A DNA stretch of 64,000 bases from Paragonimus westermani (lineage: Eukaryota > Platyhelminthes > Trematoda > Plagiorchiida > Troglotrematidae), in assembly GCA_008508345.1 (NCBI GenBank), contig QNGE01001265.1, forward strand, positions 1 to 64,000, in the 5' to 3' direction. The position numbers and the translations under genes were made by a program. Position 1 is the first letter of the stretch. Each line of letters starts with the position of its first letter. The notes under the pieces are model-generated. The model saw only the letters and a program-made list of their open reading frames with translations, was not told the origin of the DNA and ran no database searches. Shown here piece after piece: positions 1 through 11,900 of this stretch.

Positions 1-150
1 GCTGCAACTTCAGTCTCTGTCGACTGCTCCACTATGCGCGTACACGGTGCGCTTTTCGGTAGACCTTGCGGCTCGTGCCAGTTGTCAAGTCATTGGTGCG
101 GGTGACCACTTGAACTGCTGCTGGAAATGCTCGGTTCAGCGTACCAAGCG

Positions 151-1480
151 TCATTGCGGATTTCGAACAGACACACCACAGGCTTCGTCAGCACCTAACT
201 TTCTGCTACTCATCGCTCGGATGAAAAAGAAAAGTTTCCGGGAGTTCTCCATAACAACTGCTTGCACCATTTCGATAGCGCGTTGTGTCCACCAGGTCTC
301 GCGGTCCTCATAGTTGGTTCCCAAGTTCACAGTAAGTCGTCCTACGAACTGAATCGTATTTGTTGCTGGATAGAAGATCCTGGCAAGCATCAAGAATCCC
401 GGTGTAATTGATGTTGTCCCCCCTGTACCTCTCTTTTTCATCCTCAATATTTTGTTGCACGTTCGCCACTTCATGAGGTTTTTTCCTGTAATATGTAATG
501 CTGTGCACTTGTAATCAATTTAAGCTAAATAGACGAACTTGGTTTGAGCAAGAAATCCTAATCGCCGATTTAAGGATTGTAGTTACTTTGTCTCCTTTTG
601 AGAGGACTAGAAACCTGAAGATGCGATTCCGTTCCCTTGGTCGTGCCTAATCTGAGGTCGTTTTGGTATTGAGAGCCACGTTGACAGCACAGATATGAGG
701 GTTTAACTCACAGTCCGAGCAAAAGAGCCTACTCCTATTGAAATAGAACCAGGTGTTCCTCTCCGGAGTGAACCGCCCAGAACGTCTGTCCAATCTGAGT
801 GTGAGTGTTGTTTAACTAATCACCTAAGTCTCTTTCAACATATTGCATCGGGAATTCCGGGTTTGTTAACTTCAAATTTAATTATACTCTCGCTCTGCCG
901 TGGATATCTGACGTTTGATTAGGGGATAAAATGTGGGTAGATCGACGGTAAATCCAAACTGGGTTTGCTCCTCTAAACCTTGTGTTAGTTCGGGACTCCT
1001 GAAAATTCATTTTCATGCTTATGCACTGTGTCCACGGTTGAGAAGTACACGGAGGTCTTCATGTAACAGTGCTTCCGATGTTAGAATGTGGTGCTCGAAA
1101 TATAGTGACCGTGATATGCGGATAGCCGCAGCAGTCTTTCTCCATTGTCAGTGCGTTGTGACCATACATCAAACATACCTCCCAGCCGCTTCTCCTCTGA
1201 AAGATGACTAAGCTGAGCATTCAGATCATCCACTAGTGTGATGATGTCTGAGTGTTTAGTCTGTCTCAAAATGTCAACGAGGGCGTCATAGAACGCATCT
1301 CTGGCAGCATCGGAACAACCGTCCGTTGAAGCGTACACCGATACAATGAAAACGCTTTTCTGGTTTGTGTCGACAGACCTTAGCCGAAGTGTTGAGCCTG
1401 ATAGCGCATAAGCGACTGTTCATTGGGATCCAGTTGAGCAAACTGTTCAGCTCTGAAACTCAATGCGATTTCCACTCCAG
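151..1480 (-). mobile_element. Degenerate non-LTR retrotransposon (RTE-like), endonuclease and linker
   Basis: On the minus strand, 1338-1081 reads as an apurinic-type endonuclease domain of the LINE endonuclease/reverse-transcriptase type. It opens with YASTDG and AFYDAL, has VDDLNAQ at the position of the usual GDFNA motif, and then NGERLL. The sequence up to about 1480 continues the domain's N-terminal side (VEIALS-like) but is frameshifted. Further along the same strand, 474-151 resembles the linker between endonuclease and reverse transcriptase (WW, AIEM, then LFFFIRA). The order fits one element on the minus strand whose reverse transcriptase lies beyond base 1. It is interrupted by stops and is not functional. 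The family call is from remembered consensus motifs; RTE versus a neighbouring clade is uncertain. Confidence 0.6.
630..760 (+). repeat. Possible fragment of a dispersed repeat family
   Basis: The stretch contains GGTCGTGCCTAATCTGAGG followed by sequence related to the 3' block of a repeat seen near 8050, 48990 and 51600. The match is short and the borders are unclear. Confidence 0.3.
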
Positions 1481-1544
1481 CTTGGACCGACAATTATCTG
1501 GAGTTGATTTCAATTGCTGAGCAGTTTGGGCACACTTTTGTTCC

Positions 1545-1810
1545 TCATCTTCCGATTCGCCCAGTTGGGGACCCCGTAATCACTTAAATCACTGGCTGGA
1601 ACCGCCTTCCGAGACAACAATGTGTCCTAGTCCATGGTGTGCTTGTTCTCCTATCACTGCTTGTTCAACCGCTTAGCCTTGTTTTGTCGGCCTTCTTCTC
1701 CCTCACAGTCTCCTTCCTCTATTTTATTCTAATCCACTGCTGAATTAATCGGCAGGCCGAGCCTCAAAGTCTTTTGATCAGGCCCATGGCCTTTTTGAGT
1801 GAGTGAATAA
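1545..1810 (+). mobile_element. LINE 3' end relic, plus strand
   Basis: The + strand at about 1556-1605 translates to a decayed version of the extreme C-terminus seen in trematode RTE-like elements (GWGPR, then HWLE). A T/C-rich 3' tail region and an AATAAA near 1807 follow. It lies opposite to and beside the endonuclease relic at 151-1480, so two separate insertions are implied. The remaining unassigned sequence to 2455 shows nothing else I can support. Confidence 0.3.
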
Positions 1811-2455
1811 ATGTTTCGGTGGCCGAACAATATTCCACCCGCGTAACCTGCTGTGTCACGTGGCTGCGAACATCTTGTGACAAATGTTGAACATTGCTTT
1901 CTCCCCGTTCGCCCCTACGGTGAACGGTAGCTCAAACTGCAGCTTCGTTTGATCAGGTTCAGGACCGTCTTTTTGTGTTCGAACTTTTCAGGTGGTCTAC
2001 GGCGTTGATACGGTACACACTTGTGGCGTCACTGCTTGAGTTAATTGGATGGTAAACCTGATTGATGCCATGGTCATTGAAGTTGATGACCTATTTTGCA
2101 TACTTTTTTTCTCTCCGGTTTGTTGCTCGAATGGGGGCTGTAATTGTCATACATGTCCGTTGGAAAACCTTATGTAAGCATTCAGAGGTCTTGAATGAGC
2201 GTTTAATGCCTTTGGTGTAGTATCTACTGTACAACAAGTGGTTTTTTGTGTGGTCGTTGTATACCTTGAAACCTTCTACTGTTAACTCAGCATATCACTT
2301 TGTCTTTTTAGTCCTTTTTTCGAAAATTTGCAATCATAACACGAAGTCAACTTGTATAATTTCGCCTTCAAGCATCACTGCACTGACCTGTTATGTTCGA
2401 GTGTAGGTATACGAATGCTGCGAATATAAATGATTCACGGTGAATAGCGCAGCAG

Positions 2456-2901
2456 ATGAATTCGTTGTTACCATCGCACAGTTTGGTGACTACCTCTCTC
2501 GTGAGACGAAGCAACCGGTTTCTTGATGTTGAGCAAGCTGCTTCTGGTAGTCATTCTTCATTTACTGTGCCCGTATCGAACCCTTTATTTTCATCCTTGT
2601 CGGATTCCGCGTCAGTGGCTTCTTCCACTGATTTACCTTCATGTACTGCCGTTGATCTCGCAAACTTCCAGGATTCGGCGAAAACCTCGCTATTGGTTCG
2701 TCTATCCAAGGATCCTCCAGTCTCATCCGCCGATGGATCCCACACAGATCCCGCAGAATCTTCTCCTTCTTTGAGTGAAGCTGATCATTTTCCAAGCCCT
2801 CCGAATGCAGTTACAGTGCGTCTCCAGAAGCCGTTGATAATGAATTTCAAAAAGCACAAATTGCTCAAACGATGCCACCGCCAGCTGAAACGTTTGCTGA
2901 G
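2456..2901 (+). CDS. CUX: CUX exon 1 (first seen): Ser-rich N-terminal region
   Basis: This open frame is rich in Ser, Pro and Thr for about 115 codons and then becomes basic (KKHKLLKR). It ends at CTGAG|GTAATG, leaving two bases that join the first base of the next exon as an Arg codon, which fixes the frame. An in-frame stop lies at 2441. The segment therefore either starts translation at ATG 2456 or is spliced in at the AG at 2451-2452 or 2454-2455. The upstream tract is not pyrimidine-rich and the ATG context is weak, so the start is unresolved. Confidence 0.65.
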
Positions 2902-5900
2902 GTAATGCGTGTGCAGTGTTCGTGTGGTTTACTCGCATCTCGATTCGTGATCTCTTTTAATAATTTTCTCGAATTCTGTTTTTTTTGTTTATTCATTACT
3001 GTTCATTCCAAGCTCTATTCATTGACTCGCTTCGTTTAGACTTGAAACTTTTGGCTATCTACCTCATGCGTTGTCTAGTGGTCATGTGTCAAATATTATT
3101 AAGGTAGAACGAGGAATTTTACTGTCTTGTTAAGTCCGCAGTCAGCCCCAATGTCTGTGCAGTTATATTCCCATTTTCTTCCTGTGTAGGAGTCCGCGAA
3201 TCAATTCTGGTACAGCATCTGACCTCAACTCTCAATGTGACACGTCGCATGGCTGCCAAAAGTGCAGCATCAACAGCACAATCCTGATAGATCTGCAGAC
3301 AAAAGTAAGCGTTACAAATCGAAGATTCAATTAACTAATTTGATATTTTTGTTATGTCAGTTTGTTTGCACATCGTCAGTGGGTGTTATTAACATTTTTA
3401 GCACAGATATCTGACGTATTCGTGTCTACCTAAAGCTATATCAGTACTATCCGTATGTTTTTTCTATCTCTGGTTTCGTTTTCAGTATTCCGATTTGTCT
3501 TTGGAGGTCGCTTCACTGAAACGGCAACTAGTTGCCGTACAACACGCATTCACTTCGCTTCGTACTATGCTTTTGGCTTCATTTCCCACATCATTTGACC
3601 ACGCAAAGTCGACAGGTGATTTTTCGGTCAACCCATCCGCCAACTCGTTTGACTCGGATGTCCTCGTTTCGGCCACCAATTCTTGCGCGGAAATTGTCAA
3701 CGCGTTCCGGCTGGATAATGCCCGCTCTTGCGATCCTCCTGTTTCCTCCGCATCTATTCTTGTACCACCAGCAGTCAGTTCTGCTCCTTGTTCGAGCGTA
3801 ACATTTCCGATGGCAGGTACTGGCGCGATCATGTTTTTCGGAGTGTGCTGTGGTCCCTTATTTGGTTGCTTGTGGCTACGGTATGATTGCAACACCAGAA
3901 TCTTAGGTATTGCTGGTTCACGTCCTTTGGACACAGCTGGTCTAGGTTTGGGTTGCCCGAGAGAATCAAAGGTAGCTGATCCTCTGGCCTCTGAGAATAG
4001 CAGACGTGAATCGTCTTCAGGTATTTGACCACCTATGTCTGCGTTCGATCGCTCATATCGAATGGTACCAACGAGTAAGCCACGAGGAGGTTAGGAAGTG
4101 GGTAATTGATAATGATTATCAAACGGGCCCTCCTATTCAATCCTTGCATTTGCACAGACTTAGATGATTAGGTCATAAACCATAGATGCCACTTGAGCAC
4201 TCTTTACCGACGCTGCGGCCAACTGGTGTAAGTTTCGAGGTGGACAGATGATGAGCCGGCGAAGTGAAATGAAGTGTTCACCAAAGGATTAGCTGCTGTG
4301 GGTTGGATTCGTCTCCCAGGCTGGGGACCTTGTGACCCACAGAGTCGGTGGCTGGAGACTTTAGGTGAGATGTTGGTAAGTCGGGTTCAATGGCGCGAAT
4401 GTTGTTGCTAAGCCACCTTGTCCGTGAAGTGAGTGCACTTAATAGAGCGGGTCAGTGAAACCTGTAAGGAAGCTGTCTTGCTGTTGACGCCGTACTTTCA
4501 CTTATCGCTCGGTTGTTTGTTTGTAAGGTGTAGACACCTTGATCCTGTATGTTTGCATACAGACGTAGCTACTTTCATTAGCTAGATCCCTTCCTATACC
4601 GTTCTTTTTCCTTCTCTGTTTCTGTACAGGGCTTGTTTTTTCTCAATGCTTTGGTGACTGTTAAGCATTAGTGAGAGCCATTGATGTATTGTCTATGATG
4701 ATGATCCTCTTTACGAGCACCAGTTCACTGTTACTGCCAATGTAACGGTTTGTAACTTAATGAAACTTATGAAAATCAATCCGGTTAATAGTGTCACCCG
4801 ACATGTACCTCTGTATAAAGGCAAACACACCAAATAGCTTCGCTTTATGTCAGCTGGCTCACCGAAAGTCGGATGCCCTCCAACATGACGTAGCTGATTT
4901 TTCTGCGCACTGATGCCACTTGCACACAGTGCGAAACGGCCTGCTGACAGGTGTGCCACAACGGTACGTAAAGACCGACGTATAAACCGAAGGGGTGTCC
5001 ATCATTGGTACTGGATGTCTACCCCTTTGAGATGTTAAAGCGTTTGACATCTTCCGATCATCCGGGCACCGTCACTTCACCATCACAGGTTCTGCAGACT
5101 TGGTGAGTAATTACTGAACGTTCGTTTCGAGAACAGATTAACCTGCATTTTAGTGCATAGCTTTGCCAGTGGTTAATTCTGGCTTCTATTTACTCCATTT
5201 TTCTGTTTTAGACTTTACCACCAAGACGAATTTGTGTTATAGGTGGTCCTGTCGTGTTTGCAAAAGGAATGTACTGGATATCATAGTTTCTATTAGCATG
5301 TTCATTCAAACGAGCCCGCGCTTATTGTCAGTTCAGACTGATTGCTCCGCCACCTTGAGGGAAGCGCCGCCGTGTTGTCTAGATGTAATGCCCTTTCACG
5401 TGGAAATTAAAATCAATATTCTAAATGGGTGTATTGCTTGTTGGTCGCATTCAAATTCTGTCATATCCCGGTACTCATTCGAATCATTCCTCAATCTTCC
5501 CGTCGTTTCAGTCAGTCTTCAGGCCAGTACGCTTCACACCCAAGCAACATACATGACCTTGCCCACCTTCTCATATTCCTCACTCGTGGCAACAAACATG
5601 CCGGATATTTCAACCGCTGACATCCCGGTTAGTAGTGCAGTTCGCGATTCTACTACATCGAACACAAATTTGCCCGATGAGATAAATGATTTCTTCCCAT
5701 CTACGTTCACCTCTGTCACGGACAACGAAACCCATTTGCCCGCTTTGAACGGGGCGTCTCCAGTTGCTCTCAATCCTGAATTAATCCAATCAAAAACGGA
5801 AGCACTCGAAGCCAGAGGCATTTTTTCGGTTAGCAAGCAGTTCGACACGTTTCTCTTGGTCGAGGCGGTACGTAATAGCATGCTCGCCTTAAACGTCTCT

Positions 5901-8900
5901 CAACGCAGACTAAGTCGTGAGTTGAATGGAATCAGACAGAAAACCATAAGCGACCTGCTTCGCAAACCAAAACCATGGTCTCAACTCACTCCTCACGCAC
6001 GTATAACTTACGAACGAATGTACGACTGGTTGATAAGTCTCCAGGGTTCGAAGATCAATCGCTTAAAAGGTTTGTTTACGCGCCTTTTTCGCCCACTTTT
6101 CTTTTATTACCAATGTGGGCAAGGTTTTATGCCGACAGTTAAAATTTCTCAGATTTATTCCTATTGAGACTGATTATTTTTGCCACAAATTCCCTTCTGT
6201 CAATTTGTGCGTTTCAGTGTAAGTGGCCTCCTAATAGCAGACCAGGTACCACATTCCTTCAGGTGAACGTGGGTTCTGAACTGTTAGAATAGGTGAGCCC
6301 ATGCTATCCCTGTCCACTAACTACGCTACCACTCCCGCGGCTTCGCAATAGCTCCAACGCTGACCACCAATCTCACGGTTTTGAGTCTTAACCCCAACCA
6401 CTAAAGGCTGTACCAGTCTAATTTAGGCAATCTGTCATCATCCTGTTCACATAGCCTTGTGTCACGTAACAGTGTGTCCTATATGAACTTCAAGGCCTTC
6501 TAACCAAATATCCATCCATTGTAATCCAAGTTCATCTTCCTGCGTACTGTTTTGTATTGTGAGAATTCATATCGGACGTGCGAAAGTGTGTCCGCTGATG
6601 TTTCACATCCGATGTCTCACCTTTGGCAGGTTGTCGTATGGTTACAGTATCGCACTGGATTCTGTGAAACGTGGTTCACTCGCCCTATGGTGATGAGACT
6701 TCCATGAGATTGCTTCAATCAAGAACCATGTCGAGACTCCTACTACTTATCGTCCACCTATCCGTACCCATTTCACCCACTTTGGGGTTCTTTTGTTAAG
6801 TGTCTCACCGGTAGATTGCATTTTAAACAGGAGAATTTGATCTTGAGTCCGAGTTGCTCCACTACGGGAAACTGGTCAAAATGGAGTTTGCGGTTGAACT
6901 TCGTTCTACTTAGCCCTTAAACCGAAAGCATCCTTTCTGATGGTTGGGAATAGTGGTGGTGTTGTTTGTAGCTCGGGTTGATTGTTTTCGTATTGATATG
7001 TTCGCCGAGCTTGGCATTTAGGTTGCAAACGTTTCATCACCAAGCGAGGTGACATCATCAGTGCGTGAGTGTTCGGCGTATAATTTTGAATTTGACGCCG
7101 AACACTCACGCACTGATGATGTCACCTCGCTTGGTGATGAAACGTTTGCAACCTAAATGCCAAGCTCGGCGAACATATCAATACGAAAACGAAAGCATCC
7201 TGATTAAGTAGGTCAGCTGTTCTGATCAGTACGAAGTGTGCCCTACACCTTCTGAATACTGGGTGCCATTTCAGCCGTAGAACGCCCTGGCCCCTAACTT
7301 ATTTACTGTAAGCAATTTTCCGAAGTTTGTGAGCCTATTCATCTACCTGGGGATTGTCTTGTTAGCTTGAAGAGGTATGGATGTTTGCTACCTAAATGGA
7401 ATACGTCCCACTGGACGTTCAGAAAACTATTCGCAGCACATTTGTACACATCTTTGTTTCCATCAGTTAGCCCATGTTAAGCAGAATGACGGTGTCTGTC
7501 GGCGTGTACCCCGATGACCACAGTGTAGACTGCCACTAGGTTAAACCTAAATTTGTAGTCACCGATCGTTGGCTGACACTTGTTACGCGCCTATCTCTTT
7601 CGCCAATAATCGATTAAAACCAAGAAGTGATCAGGCATTTTTGTACTCACGTCAACTAAGCTGAATATTGGGTGCCGTCTGTCATGTTAGAGGCTTCGCG
7701 CACAACTAGGTAGCTGGACGGAAGCTGTAATTCGTATTAGCAGTGGCACTCAAGTCCGATCTCGTGAACATGGGTGCCGAATCGCTCTAGTCACTAGATA
7801 TGGATCGACTCTCAATCCCACGGCATCGCACTTGCCCGTGCAGCCCGTAATAGAAGTTTGAACTGATGAGTAGTAGGGAATTTCGCTTTTTCATGTACAT
7901 TGAACATCATCCGCAAATGGTCGCAGCCGTCGAATTCCCATAGACTTTACAGCCCGCCCCTTCCGAAAGAAAGTACTGTACACGAACTTCGCTGTTGCTA
8001 TGGCTGAGCATTAGTCACAAGCGAACGTGGTAGAGCGTTCACATACAACAGACCAGTCGTGCCTAATATGAGGGCAACTGCGCAGTGATCAACACAGTGG
8101 CCTCATGAAAACGTGGTCGGAATTCTAGTCCCGGCCGTGGCAAGGATATGTACTACTGGCGAGCCCTAATGAGAGCGAAACCCAAGTCTAGCGTTTCCTT
8201 TCGAAAGGGACCGACTACAAAGTCTATGGGAATGCGACAGCTCCGATCAGTTGTGGGTGATGTTTGTCACATATTAGGCTACACGATCGAGGGAAATCAG
8301 GGCAGAAGTCTGGACGGCACTAAGCAATCTCAGTTTATTAAAAACAGTACCTTTTTACTGTCACACGTGTACTGTCGTACGTGTACTCTTCCAATTTCCT
8401 CGTGTATATTTTCGAAGTACGGTTTTTGTGATTCCTCCTCCTTATTAGTACTACAGATGGCGGTTTGAACTAAATTGCAGTTTCGAGAGTCTCAACATAG
8501 CTTGCACTTTAGAATCCTCGAAGGAGCCTCTTCGTATCCGAACTTCTTTATGTTATAGCTTCCCGAAGAAATCGATATTTTATTTTACTTTGATCCAACT
8601 CTAGTGAGGTAGCCCCTAACCTTGAGGCCGATATATCTGCCGCTCACTTTGACCACAACCACTTCTCTTTCTTGCCTGACTAACATCATTCGTTGTTTTC
8701 TTTCAGATGTTACTAGCACTTCGTCTCTGACGTCCGTTGCTCGATCTGTTCAGTCGAATGGTGCTTCCCCTTGGACTTTGTCTGGCACAGACGATACTCC
8801 TATTAGTGAACATGTTCTCGAAGACATGTATCTATCCGCTGAACCAGCACCAATATCTCCATTTGAAGCATCCGTATCTCCAAATTCATTCAGCTCTGCA

Positions 8901-11900
8901 CCTATTACGGATTCTAATAACTTCCTAAACGGGAACTTAGAATCGGTAAAGACAGCCCCGTTCGATTGCACCCAGCCTACCACTATTTCGACAACTGACG
9001 GATGCGAACAGTTTTCAATCGAGACGGGGACAAGCGTTTCCAATGAGGCTGGCATTTCTCGTCGATTTCCTTCCACACTGGACACGGAAACACAAAGGCG
9101 AATCAAGGACATCTTGTCCGCCGCCAGAATTGCTATGGCTCAGGAAAAATCTGAGGAAATCATCCAAGTGGTCGATGTACATCATGAGAACGGGTTGAAA
9201 AGCGGAGTGAAAAAGCGACGAACAGCTAGTGCGGAATCTACGGGACGTTCCAGACGTGTTTCAAAGGTGGAAGAAGACGAGACACGCACTGAAGTACATC
9301 GAACCGACTCGCGCATTATGATTACCGTGAAGGTCAGTTCTGTTGGTTGTTAGTGTCAAAAAACCGGCATAAAAATACACAGAAGATTGGTGTTTGGGTG
9401 TGCATGTGAATACTCACTTAATCTTTGTTTGGCGTTGTGCCCGACAATTTGCAAACTGACCGAATTATCACCGATCCGCATGCCTGCCAAAATTAGCTTA
9501 CCGGTAGTATGGTTTTACTAGTAACTTGACGCTTATTGATATATACGCAGTCGCGCCGAGTTTAGTGGACTAAATAAACAGCCAAAGATTTTTGATAAAC
9601 AGATTGGGAATAACACGACGTTACGAGTAAGTTGTAATACTTTACGTTTCAACCACCTCGGGTGGCCTTCCTCAGGATTTTTTTTACCCGGTCTCCACTA
9701 CCGCTGAATATGCAGGTCACCGGTGTCGTGTGCGCAGTTCTACCGACGACCTAGTTGTTTCGAGTGGCTGAGGCAAACTTTTACTACAGAAGTTTGCTAT
9801 CTTCGTTACTATTAGTCCTCAAGGCGTTTTTCGTGCACTTTTTCAAACATGCGTGAAGTGGCATGTATAAAATTTCAGACATTAACCTCATTCGCCACTT
9901 CTGCTTTGTCATCAGAGTTCGTTGAATCACTCCATCTTGCTTATCATTTTTCAGAATCCACTTCTCGTCACGTCTGTCACTAGTGCTAGCATTACTGCGC
10001 CCACCTCCACTAGCCATCTTTCTGGCTGCACCGGTGAACACAACTCAGTCGCACAACTCCCAACGTGCGTATCTGCCGCACGCTCCACGCAATCCGTCCC
10101 AACCGTCTTTCCAGCCCCGCCTGTAGTCATGTCTACCAGCGTCGCCCAGTCCTTCTGGTCGGGAGTGTCAAAGACTGCTGAAACTTGCTCGTCAACTACA
10201 CCGACGGTCCATGGAGTGGTTGGACACATTCCTTTGTCGCTTGCGGGTAGCATGGGGCATGCTACCCCTCAAACCATTCTGAGCACGAGTCAAGATCACA
10301 ATCCTGATTTTGTTAGTAAAGTATATGCATATATGTATATACATATATATGTATGTATGTATAATTGTTTTCATTCGTATTACTCGGTGACCCCCGTCTT
10401 CTGGTGAATCAATGACACTTTCGGAAATTTGGGTCACGGTGGTCTGCTATATTTTCACTTCTTCAGTTTTGTTGATACATTCTAAGCTGTTTAGTTTCTT
10501 GGTCCAAATTTATATTGCTGCTTTCTTAATCCTGTGTACAGTCTACCAATGTATACTTCTATATGGAAATGCTTGTTGCCTTGTATTCTCAATATCTTTC
10601 TAGTTCAGAACTTATCATCTGAGCCTCTTCAATTTTTGTTTCCGAAAGAAAGACAAGTGTTTTCCTTCACTGTTATCTGATTAACTAGTGTTGACCAGCT
10701 AAACTGCAAAGACATCCACTCATACGCCTCCTGATCTAATCTCCTTCAGGTTTACAGTGGATACGTGATGTATGTGAGTGGATTAATAGATAGTGCAGCA
10801 CAAACCGATTGTGGTGAGAGTTATGTACAGTCGTCCTTTGGCTTCTATTACTACGAAAGGCTAATCTAAGTCGGACGTCAGCAACCGCATATACTATGTT
10901 GATCTCTGTTATCATTTTAGTATTCTCCTAGCTAACTGGCCTGGTAGTTGGTATTGTTTTTACTCACAACTAGATTATGCATACACTTAGATGTATACTT
11001 CGAGCAGCATTGTTGTGTACATCCGTGATCTGCTTCTTGGACGTCATAGCCCATCGCCCAGGTGGTCGAAACTGTGGCCGGTGCCGCTTGGTTAAGCACA
11101 GACTAGATGATAGTTGGCGGGCATTGGTGTCACTTTAGGGTCGCTGGTTCGAACCTCATACTGGCACGTGTACAGTAGAGCTTGATCCTCACCAGTCCAT
11201 TCCTTTGATCGAGCCACTTTTCCCAGCGATGTTGACACAGTTTTAAAGGTGGTGTAAGCAATGCATTGAAGAGCCTGCAAGTGTAGCGTGTGGCGTTACT
11301 GTGGACATCATTTCTGAATGTTAAATAAACTTTATTCTCTACAATTTTATTCAGCTCCGATTGTTGACTGTTCAACAACCCGGTCCAAGGACGTTCAGCA
11401 TTGTTACTCCTCGTGGCGAGCATATCACACTGCCCATTACGGCCGTTCAGCTGGGTCGTGCACCGGATCCGTCATTTAGTCTTGCCCATCAGAGTACAAC
11501 AGTCCCACAGTTAAATCCCTCGAACCATCCGGCCTCATTGAATCTGGTCACTTCCTTGCCCATACTAACCCCAACTGTGTCCGCTGGCACCACAGTGTCC
11601 GCAGTCAATTCTGTGTCACAGTTGAACTTGGCAGTACCTAGTCCACCACTTCCCAATCTCGTATCTTTCGGCCGAATGTCGATGCCCGTGTTGCCTCAAC
11701 CATTAGGTAATCTCATGTCCCCGTTACAACAAACACTTATTTTGTTGGCTGCGGCTGCCAACGCCAATGGCTGCAACACATCGATCTCTATGAGTAACCA
11801 GCTGAAGAATGATGTTCCTTCTAACTCGGTTGTCTCCTCAAGTTTGGACACTGCCAATGGTGAGTCCTCATGTGCACAATCATCTCATTGATAAATTCCT

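Larger units (their letters stand above)
6923..7201. mobile_element. Foldback element with 96-bp perfect arms and 12-bp direct repeat
   Basis: Bases 6984-7079 and 7095-7190 are perfect reverse complements around a 15-bp AT-rich spacer. The 12-mer CGAAAGCATCCT occurs at 6923-6934 and again at 7190-7201, so it brackets the structure like a target-site duplication. The arms carry the hammerhead-like motif described separately. The layout fits a head-to-head end fragment of a Penelope-like element inserted in CUX intron 4; that identity is inferred. No protein-coding part is present. The remaining intron, 6070-6922 and 7202-8706, has only the repeat at 7951-8120. Confidence 0.7.

Noticed and set aside
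2795..2901. An alternative reading frame at the end of CUX exon 1 gives a more typical-looking peptide (SASPEAVDNEFQKAQIAQ).
   Set aside because: It would leave the wrong phase for the next exon, whereas the chosen frame joins exon 2 correctly. A mini-intron at 2775-2810 does not change frame, so it would not rescue the alternative.
3817..4028. Open-frame continuation past the exon 3 donor.
   Set aside because: Composition changes abruptly to Cys/Leu-rich at GGTACTG, and splicing there matches the phase of exon 4.
5163..5511. Upstream extension of the open frame carrying CUT domain A.
   Set aside because: The translation is hydrophobic and Cys-rich, and a good acceptor at 5511 restores the phase from exon 3.
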